Shown: one piece after another, positions 16,940-24,868 of the stretch
Layout of the letters: the number at the start of each line of letters is the position of its first letter
How positions within the stretch are numbered: the stretch's first letter is position 1
Translations under genes and position numbers: made by a program
Notes under the pieces: generated by a model
Seen by the model: only the letters and a program-made list of their open reading frames with translations
What the model was told of the DNA's origin: nothing
Databases searched by the model: none
Assembly: GCF_000220565.1 (NCBI RefSeq)
Contig: NZ_AFPM01000335.1
Coordinates: 1 to 64,000, forward strand
DNA from: Oceanicola sp. S124
Lineage (GTDB): Bacteria; Pseudomonadota; Alphaproteobacteria; Rhodobacterales; Rhodobacteraceae
Direction: 5' to 3'
DNA: 64,000 nucleotides

Positions 16940-17886
16940 TTCCCGAGATCCTTGGCGATCTCGCGGTAGGCGACAAGATTTTCCTCTATGGTTTTGGCCA
17001 GTTCGGCCCCCGGCATGATCCGAACCGGCTGACTGAGATCGGTCATGAAGGATTTGAATTCGTCTGAGGAGGCGACCTCGGTAAAAGTCGCTTCGAGCTT
17101 TTGGATAATCACCGGATCGGTGCCGGCCGGTGCCATGATGCCCACGATCGACGGGAATTCCGCGGACAGGCCCGCTTCCTTCAAGGTCGGCACATCGGGG
17201 AAGTCCGGATCATTGCTGCCGTCGAGCACTCCCAGCAGGCGCAGCTGGCCATCCCGCACGAGATCGCGATAGGCCGGGACCAGGGCCGCGTCGACATGCC
17301 CCCCCAGCACCGCAGCCGTCGCCTTGGCGGCGCCGTCAAAGGGAACATGCTGCAGCCTGGCGCCAGTTTGCGTCGCGACCGCGGCAAAGGCCAGGTGCGC
17401 GCCGCCCATGGCTCCCGCGGTGCCGTATGTCACACCGTCGGACTTGCCCCCCGCGATCAGTGCATCGAGGCTCTCATACGGAGAGTCCACCTGCACAACG
17501 ACGCCGTGATAGGGGCCGGAGTAGTTCAGGATCGGCACCAGGTCCTCAAGCGTATCATAGCCCACGTCGCGCAGCGCCGGGGTCACAAACGACGGCGACG
17601 ACGTGGTCGCGATCAGCGTGTAGCCATCGGGATCGGCCCCGGCGACCGCACGCATGGCGTTTGTCCCGCTGGCGCCGGGCTGGTTCTCCACCACAATGGG
17701 CTGTCCCAGCAGTTCTTCCGCCATGCTGGCGATCTGCCGGGCCGAAATGTCGGTCGTCCCGCCTGCCCCGTAGGGCACGACCAGCGTGATTGCTCGGTCG
17801 GGATAGTCTTGCTGCGCGAGGGTCGCAGAGGGTACAAGAGACATGCCCCCCAAAAGCGCCAAGCTCAAACGGCGTGTGAACTTCAT
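16936..17886 (-). CDS. TTT solute-binding protein (Bug/TctC family), second system
   Basis: 316 residues; signal peptide ending TLA-QQDYPDRAI, then VPYGAGGTTDISARQIA, the Bug loop that binds carboxylates, and DGYTLIATTS. ATG 17886 follows GGGAGGACAAC; an upstream in-frame ATG would add a non-hydrophobic extension. It leads a leftward operon of binding protein, TctB, TctA, amidohydrolase and FMN dehydrogenase. It is only distantly similar to the two Bug proteins at 4247 and 8293, so this system probably imports a different acid. Confidence 0.92.
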   Translation of the reverse strand: MKFTRRLSLALLGGMSLVPSATLAQQDYPDRAITLVVPYGAGGTTDISARQIASMAEELLGQPIVVENQPGASGTNAMRAVAGADPDGYTLIATTSSPSFVTPALRDVGYDTLEDLVPILNYSGPYHGVVVQVDSPYESLDALIAGGKSDGVTYGTAGAMGGAHLAFAAVATQTGARLQHVPFDGAAKATAAVLGGHVDAALVPAYRDLVRDGQLRLLGVLDGSNDPDFPDVPTLKEAGLSAEFPSIVGIMAPAGTDPVIIQKLEATFTEVASSDEFKSFMTDLSQPVRIMPGAELAKTIEENLVAYREIAKDLGN

Positions 17887-18450
17887 GTTGTCCTCCCAAG
17901 CGTCGAAACACTGACCAATGGCCACTGTATTCGCGTAAAAAACCTTGTCCGAACGCGTCCGAGCGTGCGGTTCTGGTCCCGACCTCCCGCCGGGAGTCAG
18001 AGCATGACATTTATTATTCCTTATTCAAAGCGCGATATACTTAAGGATTTGTACAGCATCCCTTAACTTCCCAAGTGACGCTCTGCCCTTCGCCCCACCT
18101 GCTCCCACGGGCTTTTTCCCCAATTAGCCGAGCACGAAAACGACGGTAGGCCCGCCGGTCGGGAGCATCTTGCCCTGATTTTCAGAGACTCCCCGGGGGG
18201 CCTCGCATTCGCCAACGCGCATGGCTGCCGCTCGCACCGGGCACGGCGGATGAGCGGTCCCGACCAGTCCCGCCTGCCCTCGCAGCAGTAGAAGCGGCTC
18301 GGAAGAACCCGCGAGAGGGCGCGCATCCCCTGCCCCGTGGCTCCCCCGTCCGAAGGTCACCCTGCCTGCCGGCCATCCGCCGGTGGCGTCGTCCGGGGGC
18401 CATGCCGCCGGGGTCCATGCCGCCGGGGGGATGAACCGCGCGCCGGGCGC
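17887..18450. other. 564-bp non-coding gap between two leftward operons
   Basis: No credible gene is seen. The right third is an AT-rich patch (about 18007-18066), which probably carries the promoter of the binding-protein gene at 17886. The part adjoining the ABC permease gene is GC-rich and contains two tandem copies of CCATGCCGCCGGGG (about 18402-18430). Confidence 0.5.
18041..18066. promoter_or_regulatory. imperfect inverted repeat, possible operator
   Basis: TTAAGGAT-N9-ATCCCTTAA with one extra C in the right arm, about 155 bp upstream of the binding-protein start at 17886 and inside the AT-rich patch. The spacer holds TTGTACA. A regulator-binding site is possible; nothing identifies the regulator. 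Confidence 0.3.
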
Positions 18451-19374
18451 TCAGTCCCGGGCGCGGAAGGGCTGGCCCAGCGACAGCGGCACATCCAGCG
18501 CCATGCGGGTGCGGTTCTGCGAGATCAGCACCAGCACGAGGATGGTCGCCAGGTAGGGCGCCGCCGAAAGCGCCTCGGAGGGCACCGGAAGGCCAAGGAT
18601 CTGGCCGTGCAGCTGCAGGATCGTCACGCCGCCGAAGAGCACCGCACCGGCCAGCACCCGCACCGGGCGCCAGGTGGCGAAGACCACCAGCGACAGGGCG
18701 ATCCAGCCGCGCCCGGCGGTCATGTTCTCGACCCAGATGCCGGTATAGGCCAGCGACAGGTAGCCCCCCGCCAGGCCGGCCAGGGCGCCGCCCCAGAGGA
18801 CGGCCAGGAAGCGGATGCGCAGCACGTCGTAGCCAAGGGCATGGGCATTGCCCGGGGCCTCGCCCACCACCCGCAGCACCAGCCCGGCCCGGGTCCGGTT
18901 GAGCCACCACCAGGTGGCCGGCACCAGCGCCAGCGCCAGGTAGACCATCGCGTCGAAGCGGAACAGCAGCGGCCCCGCCACCGGCAGCTCGGCCAGCGGC
19001 CCGAGGGCCAGCGGCGACAGCGCCTCGATCGGGCGCGAGCCGAAGCCCGCCCCCAGCGTCGCCGAGACGCCCGAGCCGAAGATCGCCAGTGCCAGCCCGG
19101 CGGCATATTGGTTGGTCAGGAAGATCAGCGTCAGCACGGCGAAGAGACCCGCCGCCAGAGCGCCCGCCAGCGCCGCCACGGCAAAGGCCGCCAGCAGCCC
19201 CCCGCCCTGCACCGCGACGAGGAACCCCGCCGCCGCGCCGATCAGCATCATGCCCTCGATCCCGAGGTTGAGGACGCCGGATTTCTCGACCACCAGCTCT
19301 CCCAGGGCGGCGAGCAGCAGCGGCGTGGCAGCGATGACGGTGCCGGTGAAGATGGCGATGAGAAGCGGACTCAT
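18451..19374 (-). CDS. BMP-type ABC importer permease (second subunit)
   Basis: 307 residues with about 8-9 membrane segments and the family segments EKSGVLNLGIEGMMLIGA near the N terminus and NAHALGYDVLRIRFLAVLWGG, the cytoplasmic coupling region. It belongs to the branched-chain/sugar-type permease superfamily and matches the nucleoside/purine (BMP) subgroup, partner of the permease at 19371-20457. ATG 19374 overlaps the stop of that gene in ATGA. Because of the frameshift in the upstream gene, the raw frame here stays open to 20457 as one 668-residue reading frame. That fusion is not believed. Confidence 0.92.
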   Translation of the reverse strand: MSPLLIAIFTGTVIAATPLLLAALGELVVEKSGVLNLGIEGMMLIGAAAGFLVAVQGGGLLAAFAVAALAGALAAGLFAVLTLIFLTNQYAAGLALAIFGSGVSATLGAGFGSRPIEALSPLALGPLAELPVAGPLLFRFDAMVYLALALVPATWWWLNRTRAGLVLRVVGEAPGNAHALGYDVLRIRFLAVLWGGALAGLAGGYLSLAYTGIWVENMTAGRGWIALSLVVFATWRPVRVLAGAVLFGGVTILQLHGQILGLPVPSEALSAAPYLATILVLVLISQNRTRMALDVPLSLGQPFRARD

Positions 19375-20457
19375 GCGGGCCTCCCCCTGCGGCGGGCGCC
19401 GGTGTGGCGGACCAGCCGGTAGCTGACGAAGAACTCGGAGGCCAGCAGCAGGAACAGCAGCAGGCCCTGGAAGACGCGGGTGATCGGCGAGGGAATGCCA
19501 TGGGTCATCTGCACGCTCTCGCCGCCGACATAGGTCAGGGCCAGGAACAGCCCTGCCAGCAGGATCCCCGGCGCCGAGAGGCGGCCGACGAAGGCGACGA
19601 TGATCGCCGCGAAGCCATAGCCCGGCGAGATCACTGCCGAAAGCTGGCCGAGCGGCCCCGCCGCCTCGTAGAACCCGGCGACCCCGGCGGCGGCGCCCCC
19701 GGTCAGCAGGCCGATCCAGATCGCGCCCCGCTCGGAAAAGCCGGCGTAGCGCGCCGCGCGTGGTGCCGCGCCGCCGACCGAGAGGCGATAGCCCGCAAAG
19801 CTGCGCCCGGTGAAGACCCACAGCGCCGCGAGCGCCAGCAGCGCAACGAAGACCGAGGCGGTGACGCGATACATCGGGTCCAGCGGCTGCAACATGCCCG
19901 CCGGTGGCAGCAGCGCGGTCTGGGGGAAGTTGTAGCCGTTCGGGTCGCGCCACGGGCCGCGCACCAGGAAGGACAGGGAACAGCCCGGCGATATAGGTCA
20001 GCATCAGGGTGACGAGGATCTCGTTGGTATTGGCCCGGGTGCGCAGCAGCGCCGCGATGGCGGCCCAGGCCGCGCCCCCCGCCAGCCCGGCGGCGCACAT
20101 AAGCGGCAGCAGTACCGGGTGCAGCGCCGCGGGGGCGAACAGCCCCACCCCGGTCGCCGCAATGGCGCCCATGGTCAGCTGCCCCTCGGCACCGATGTTC
20201 CAGACATTGGCCCGGAAGCCGACCGCCAGCCCGGCGGCGATGAGGATCAGCGGCACCGCCTTCACCAGCAGCTCGGTCACGCCGTAAAGGCTCGAGACCG
20301 GCCGGATGAAGAAGGCGTGCAGGGTCTCGAGTGGCGGCAGGCCGAGCGCGGCGAACAGCGCCCCGCCACAGAGCAGCGTCAGCGCGACGGCGACCAGCGG
20401 GGCCAGCAGGTTGGCGAGGCCTGAGACGCTGCGGCGGGGTTCGATGCGATATCTCAT
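19371..20457 (-). pseudogene. BMP-type ABC importer permease (first subunit), frame broken by one base
   Basis: The first 150 or so residues read normally from ATG 20457 (LVKAVPLILIAAGLAVGFRA, NIGAEGQLTMGAI, TRANTNEILVTLMLTYIAGLF). The frame is then lost and continues perfectly in another frame as LSFLVRGPWRDPNGYNFPQT and onward to the stop at 19371. The break is a single extra base in the GGG at 19976-19978 (TTCCCTG where TTCCTG restores the frame). The corrected product is about 361 residues with about 9-10 membrane helices, normal for this permease. Either a sequencing error or a recent loss of the importer. Partners: ATPase upstream, second permease downstream. Confidence 0.85.
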
Positions 20458-20460
20458 GGC

Positions 20461-21972
20461 TTACTCCGCTGCCTCGGGGGCCCGCACGCCGGTCATCAGC
20501 GCGCCGAGGCGGTCCTTGGTGGCCTCGTCTCGCGCCAAGGGATGCGACAGGCGCCCGTCCGAGAGCACATGGATCCGGTCGCAGATCTCGATCAGCTCGT
20601 CGAGTTCCTCGGAGAAGACCAGCACCGCGGCCCCCTGCCGCGACAGGTCGATCAGGCGCTGGCGGATGAAGGCGGCGGCGCCGACGTCGACGCCCCAGGT
20701 GGGCTGGGCGACGATCAGCACCTGCGGTGCCAGCGCCAGCTCGCGGCCCAGGATGAATTTCTGCAGGTTGCCCCCGGACAATGACGAGGCCAGCGCCCCC
20801 GGCCCGTCGGCCTTGACCGAGAACCCCCCGATGATCCCGGCGGCGCGGCGGCGGGCCTCGCCGAAGCGCACCATGCCGTGCCGCACCAGCCCCGAGGCAT
20901 AGCCGGTCAGCACTGTATTGGCGGTCAGCGAATGGCCCGGAACGGCACCGCGCCCCAGCCGTTCCTCGGGCACATAGGCCATCCCGGCGCGGCGGCGCCG
21001 GTCGGGGCGCATCTGTCCGACGGGGGCGCCGTCCAGCAGCAGGCAGCCGGCAGGCGACAGGGCCTCGCCGCTGAGGCAGGCGGCCAGTTCGGACTGGCCA
21101 TTCCCGGACACACCGGCGATGCCGACCACCTCTCCGCCATGCAGGTCCAGCGAGATGTCGTGCAACCGGCGCCCGGCCGGCCCGAGCGGCGCCCCCGTGA
21201 GCGCCCGCACCGACAGGCGCGGCGCCGGCGAGGGCATGCTGGCGGGGCGTTCGGGGATCGGCAGGTCGCGGCCCACCATCATCACCGCAAGTTCGTGGCT
21301 GGTGGCCTGGCGCGGGTCGACCTTGCCCGTCACCCGTCCGCCGCGCAGCACCGTGGCCGCGTGGCAGAGCGCCCGCACCTCGTCCAGCTTGTGCGAGATG
21401 TAGATGATCGAGCAGCCCTCGGCGGCGATCCGGCGCAGCACGGTGAACAGCTGTTCGACCGCCTGCGGCGCCAGCACCGAGGTCGGCTCGTCCAGGATCA
21501 GCAGGCGGGGGGCGCGCATCAGGCAGCGCAGGATTTCCAGCTGCTGGCGCTCGCCCATCGACAGGTCCATGACCGTGCGGTCGGGATCCACCGCCAGCCC
21601 GTAGCGCGCCGCCGTCTCGCGGATGCGCAGGCGCAGGGCGGGCAGGTCCAGGCGGCCTTCCAGGCAGAGCGCCACGTTCTCGGCCACCGAGACTGTCTCG
21701 AACAGCGAGAAGTGCTGGTAGACCATTTCGATGCCCAGGGCGCGGGACTGGCCGGGACTGTGCGCCTCAAGCAGCGTGCCGTCATAGCGGATTTCGCCCG
21801 CATCGGGACTGGTGACGCCGTAGATGATCTTCATCAGCGTCGACTTGCCCGCCCCGTTCTCGCCGAGGATGGCGTGGATCTCTCCCCCGGCGACCGAGAG
21901 AGAGATATCGTCATTGGCCACCACGCCGGGATAGGCCTTGGAGATACCGGCCAGTTGCAACCTTGCGCTCAT
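20461..21972 (-). CDS. BMP-type ABC importer ATPase, two nucleotide-binding domains
   Basis: 503 residues carrying two fused ABC domains. First: Walker A GENGAGKST, signature LSMGERQQLE, Walker B RLLILDEPTSVL. Second: degenerate Walker A GVSGNGQSE, signature SLSGGNLQK, and a Walker B region ending VAQPTWGVDV in place of an acidic DEPT. This asymmetric layout is typical of sugar/nucleoside-type importers (RbsA, YufO/NupO relatives). ATG 21972 has GGAAAGGA about 8 nt upstream; an earlier in-frame ATG (22017) overlaps the binding-protein gene. It energises the permeases at 18451-20457. Confidence 0.93.
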   Translation of the reverse strand: MSARLQLAGISKAYPGVVANDDISLSVAGGEIHAILGENGAGKSTLMKIIYGVTSPDAGEIRYDGTLLEAHSPGQSRALGIEMVYQHFSLFETVSVAENVALCLEGRLDLPALRLRIRETAARYGLAVDPDRTVMDLSMGERQQLEILRCLMRAPRLLILDEPTSVLAPQAVEQLFTVLRRIAAEGCSIIYISHKLDEVRALCHAATVLRGGRVTGKVDPRQATSHELAVMMVGRDLPIPERPASMPSPAPRLSVRALTGAPLGPAGRRLHDISLDLHGGEVVGIAGVSGNGQSELAACLSGEALSPAGCLLLDGAPVGQMRPDRRRRAGMAYVPEERLGRGAVPGHSLTANTVLTGYASGLVRHGMVRFGEARRRAAGIIGGFSVKADGPGALASSLSGGNLQKFILGRELALAPQVLIVAQPTWGVDVGAAAFIRQRLIDLSRQGAAVLVFSEELDELIEICDRIHVLSDGRLSHPLARDEATKDRLGALMTGVRAPEAAE

Positions 21973-22013
21973 GCAGGGATCCTTTCCGCCGGCATCTCCG
22001 GTCTTCGCGTGGA

Positions 22014-23096
22014 TCAACCGAGCTGGCCGATCATCCCGGCGGCCAGCCAGTCGATGCCGCGCACCGCGCCATCGGCCATGACCTCGCCCTCGGGCACGAT
22101 CACGTTGCCCTGGTTGTCCGAGATCGGTCCGGCGTAGGGCTGCACCTCGCCAGCACCGATGGCGACGACCAGGGCGTCAAGCTCGGCGCGGACCTCGGCC
22201 GGAATGGCCTCGTGGAAGGGCGCCATGGTGACGACACCGGCGGCCAGCCCGTCCCAGGCCTCTTCGGTTTCCCAGGCGCCGTCCAGCACCGCGCGGGCGG
22301 CACCGACATAGTCCTTGGACCAGTCCAGCACCACCGAGGTCAGCTGGCTGTCGGGCCCGAACGAGATCAGGTCGGAGGCGTAACCCACCGAGTAGATGCC
22401 CTGCTCCTGCGCGGTCTGCACCGCGACGCCGGTGTCGGTCATGCCAAGCAGCACGTCGGCGCCCTGGGCGATCAGGGCGGCGGCGGCCTCCTTCTCCTTG
22501 CCCGGGTCGAACCACGAGTTCAGGAAGACCACGTTGCAGGTGATATCCGGGTTCACCGACTGCGCGCCCAGCAGGAAGGCATTGCCGGGGCCGACGATGT
22601 CGGGGATCGGGAAGCCGCCGATGAAGCCCAGCTTGCCGGTCTTGCTCATGTGGCCTGCCGCGACGCCGGCGACATACATGCCCTCGTAGTACTTGGCCTC
22701 GAAGGTCGCCAGGTTGTCGAAGTGGACGATGCCCGAGCAATGCTCCCAGGCCACGTCGGGGAAGCGGGGGGCCACCTTCTGCATCGGTGCGCCGAGCGAG
22801 AAGGAGGTGCCGAAGACCAGCCCGTGGCCGGTGGCGGCCATCTCGCGGAAGACGCGCTCGGCGTCCTGCGGCAGGAAGGTATTGTCGACGACGGTCACTT
22901 CGACGCGGTCGCCGAACTCGGCCTTGATCGCCTCGATGCCAAGGGCGTGCTGCTTGGCCCAGCCGATTTCGGCGGCGGGCGAGGCATTCACCTGGCCGAT
23001 CTTCAGGACACCCTCGGCGCTGGCAAGGCGCGGCAGGGCCAGGGTGCCCGCAAGGGCAGCGGAGCCCTGCAGCAGCGTGCGGCGGTTGATCGTCAT
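22014..23096 (-). CDS. BMP-family solute-binding protein (purine/nucleoside type)
   Basis: 360 residues with a twin-arginine-like signal peptide (NRRTLLQGSAALAGTLALP, ending ASA-EG) and no lipobox Cys. Family landmarks are KIGQVNASPAAEIGWAKQ, HGLVFGTSFS, KTGKLGFIGGFPIPDI and DVLLGMTDTG. BMP/Med proteins bind purine nucleosides (PnrA, BmpA, NupN types); alphaproteobacterial relatives are often annotated as nucleoside or purine binders. ATG 23096 is preceded by CAGGAGAG. Together with the divergent demethylase and guanine deaminase genes this points to a purine base or nucleoside, probably methylated; that is inference. Confidence 0.9.
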   Translation of the reverse strand: MTINRRTLLQGSAALAGTLALPRLASAEGVLKIGQVNASPAAEIGWAKQHALGIEAIKAEFGDRVEVTVVDNTFLPQDAERVFREMAATGHGLVFGTSFSLGAPMQKVAPRFPDVAWEHCSGIVHFDNLATFEAKYYEGMYVAGVAAGHMSKTGKLGFIGGFPIPDIVGPGNAFLLGAQSVNPDITCNVVFLNSWFDPGKEKEAAAALIAQGADVLLGMTDTGVAVQTAQEQGIYSVGYASDLISFGPDSQLTSVVLDWSKDYVGAARAVLDGAWETEEAWDGLAAGVVTMAPFHEAIPAEVRAELDALVVAIGAGEVQPYAGPISDNQGNVIVPEGEVMADGAVRGIDWLAAGMIGQLG

Positions 23097-23144
23097 TTTC
23101 ACTCTCCTGTTGCTGACCCGGGGGGAGCCGGGCGTCTGGTCGTG

Positions 23145-23159
23145 CCGCCTGTCAGGCGG
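23145..23159. promoter_or_regulatory. small hairpin at the end of the GntR gene
   Basis: CCGCCT-GTC-AGGCGG (6-bp stem, 3-nt loop) overlapping the stop codon of the GntR gene, just before the binding-protein gene. May moderate read-through from regulator to transporter genes. Confidence 0.35.
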
Positions 23160-23850
23160 TCTGGGAATGGCTGTCCAGCCAGGGGGCAAGCGCCCTGGCG
23201 AGGCTCTCTGGTTCGGTGACCGGGGCCTCGACGTCGTAGCCCCGGGCGATGGACTGGTAATGGTTCTGGATCAGCGCCAGCGCCTCGGGCACACGGGCCG
23301 CGCGCAGGTGCTCCAGCAGGTCGCGGTGATCGTCGTTCAGGCGGCAGCGGTGGTAATCGCGGTTGACGTAGAGCTGGCGCAGCAGCTGCATCCGGCGCAC
23401 CAGCCGGGCGTGGATCTCCTGCACGGCGCGGTTGCCCGACAGCGCGATCATGTGGTCATGGAAGACGGGGCCGATGATATCCGCGTTCTCGTTGTCGCCC
23501 GCCGCCATGCTGGCCTCGACCTCGTCGACATTGGCCTGCATCACGTCCCACTCGCGCCCCGAAAGCCGCTGCATCAACTGGAAGGCCACGCCCTGTTCCA
23601 GCGCGCTGAGCGCCTCGAACAGCTCCTGCGCCTCGCGGTGCCCAAGCTGTGCGACCGAGGCGCCCCGGTTGACCCGCGTCTCGACCAGCCCGCTTTCCCC
23701 GACGATGATCAGCGCCTGCTTGATCACCGCGCGGGAGGTGCCCCAGACCTCGGCCAGCTCGCGTTCCCCCAGCTTGGTGCCGGGGGGCAACGCCTGGGCG
23801 ACGATGGCCGCGATCACCGCCTCGGCGATCTGTCTGGGTCGGTCTGTCAT
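23152..23850 (-). CDS. GntR-family regulator, FCD subfamily
   Basis: 232 residues. The N-terminal winged helix-turn-helix contains IAEAVIAAIVAQALPPGTKL, GERELAEVWGTSRAVIKQAL and LVETRVNRGASV. The C-terminal all-helical FCD effector domain has the usual metal/ligand residues spread through DHRDLLEHLRA and HDHMIALSGN. ATG 23850 is used since the typical domain starts there; the frame is open further upstream without a better start. It lies between the importer (same strand, downstream) and the divergent ndm-like genes, so it probably represses both from the 23851-23995 region, responding to a purine-derived ligand. Confidence 0.88.
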   Translation of the reverse strand: MTDRPRQIAEAVIAAIVAQALPPGTKLGERELAEVWGTSRAVIKQALIIVGESGLVETRVNRGASVAQLGHREAQELFEALSALEQGVAFQLMQRLSGREWDVMQANVDEVEASMAAGDNENADIIGPVFHDHMIALSGNRAVQEIHARLVRRMQLLRQLYVNRDYHRCRLNDDHRDLLEHLRAARVPEALALIQNHYQSIARGYDVEAPVTEPESLARALAPWLDSHSQTA

Positions 23851-23934
23851 CGGGTCGCTCTGCCTATTGCCTGTGCATCCGTATCGATCCGACAAAGCGA
23901 GCGGCTTTCTCCTCTTGTCAAGCCAGAGCAAGCC

Positions 23935-23968
23935 TTGTCATAGCTAAATTGAAGAATTGCTATGCAAT
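23935..23968 (+). promoter_or_regulatory. promoter with overlapping palindrome for the ndm-like operon
   Basis: A -35-like TTGTCA (23935-23940), 17-nt spacer and -10-like TGCTAT (23958-23963). The -10 overlaps the perfect 5-3-5 palindrome ATTGC-TAT-GCAAT (23956-23968). It lies about 30 bp upstream of the oxygenase start and in the gap shared with the GntR gene, a plausible repressor site. Confidence 0.45.
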
Positions 23969-23995
23969 CTGCTGAAATGATGAACGGAGCGCTAG

Positions 23996-24853
23996 GTGAG
24001 CCCCCAGACACAGCCCGACCCCTTCATGCGGGACCAGTGGTATCCGGTCTCTGCCCTGCAGGATATCGCAGCCGGCACGCCACGGGTGACGAAACTCTTC
24101 GGCCAGCGGGTGAGCTACCGCCGCGAGGCCGATGGTGCCTGTTCCGCAAGCACCGAGGACCGCGCCCTGCCCGTCCTGCAGCGATACGGCTGCCTCTGGA
24201 CTTCGCTCGGCACCCCCGGCGAGTTGTTCGAGATTCCCGAATACACCGAGGCCGACCGGCGCAACGTGGCTGCCGGCACCGTCGCCGTGCAGGTCTCGGC
24301 GCAGCGCGGCATCGAGAACTTCCTCGACATGGGGCACTTTCCCTATGTCCATACCGGCATCCTCGGCGCCCTGCCCCATACGGAGGTCAAGGAGTACAAC
24401 GTCGAAGAGACCCCCGACGGGCGCGAGATCATCGCCACCGAATGCCTGTTCTACCAGCCCATGGCCTCGACCGTCTCGACCTCGGGCGCGGATGTCGAAT
24501 ACATCTACCGGGTGCCGCATCCGACCTGCTCGGTGCTCTACAAGTCCTCGCCGCTGGACGAGAAGCGGCTGGATGTGATCGCCCTCTTCGGCCAGCCCAC
24601 GGGCGAGGAGAGCTTTCGCGGCCACATGGTGCTGTCGATCCTCGATGACGTGAACACCGACGATTTCATCAGCTACTTCCAGCTGCACATCTTCGGCCAG
24701 GACAAGCCGATCCTGGAAAACCAGATGCCCAAGCGGCTGCCGCTGGATCCCCGGGCGGAAACGCCGATCCGGGCGGACAAGACCTCGATCATGTATCGCC
24801 GCTGGCTGACGCGCCATGGCGCGACCTACGGCGTGATCCCGGCACAGGGCTGA
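23996..24853 (+). CDS. ndmC: NdmC-like N-demethylase oxygenase lacking a Rieske domain
   Basis: 285 residues, a Rieske-type non-haem iron oxygenase catalytic domain. The mononuclear-iron motif N108-x2-D111-x2-H114-x4-H119 (ENFLDMGHFPYVH) is intact, and QDKPILENQMPK and ADKTSIMYRRWL match the C terminus of the NdmA/B/C purine demethylases. The usual N-terminal Rieske domain is missing: the chain passes from the first strands to RYGCLWTSLG with no CxH or CxxH. NdmC of Pseudomonas putida CBB5, the N7-demethylase, is built the same way and takes electrons from a Rieske domain on NdmD. GTG 23996 has GGAG 6-7 nt upstream; ATG 24026 is an alternative. I could not place the third (Asp/Glu) iron ligand with certainty. 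Confidence 0.85.
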   Translation: MSPQTQPDPFMRDQWYPVSALQDIAAGTPRVTKLFGQRVSYRREADGACSASTEDRALPVLQRYGCLWTSLGTPGELFEIPEYTEADRRNVAAGTVAVQVSAQRGIENFLDMGHFPYVHTGILGALPHTEVKEYNVEETPDGREIIATECLFYQPMASTVSTSGADVEYIYRVPHPTCSVLYKSSPLDEKRLDVIALFGQPTGEESFRGHMVLSILDDVNTDDFISYFQLHIFGQDKPILENQMPKRLPLDPRAETPIRADKTSIMYRRWLTRHGATYGVIPAQG

Positions 24854-24868
24854 GGAAGGACCAAGCCA

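Noticed and set aside
18451-20457. A single 668-residue permease covering both importer subunits
   Set aside because: The middle 200 residues are out-of-frame translation; removing one base at 19976-19978 gives two normal permeases with an ATGA overlap.
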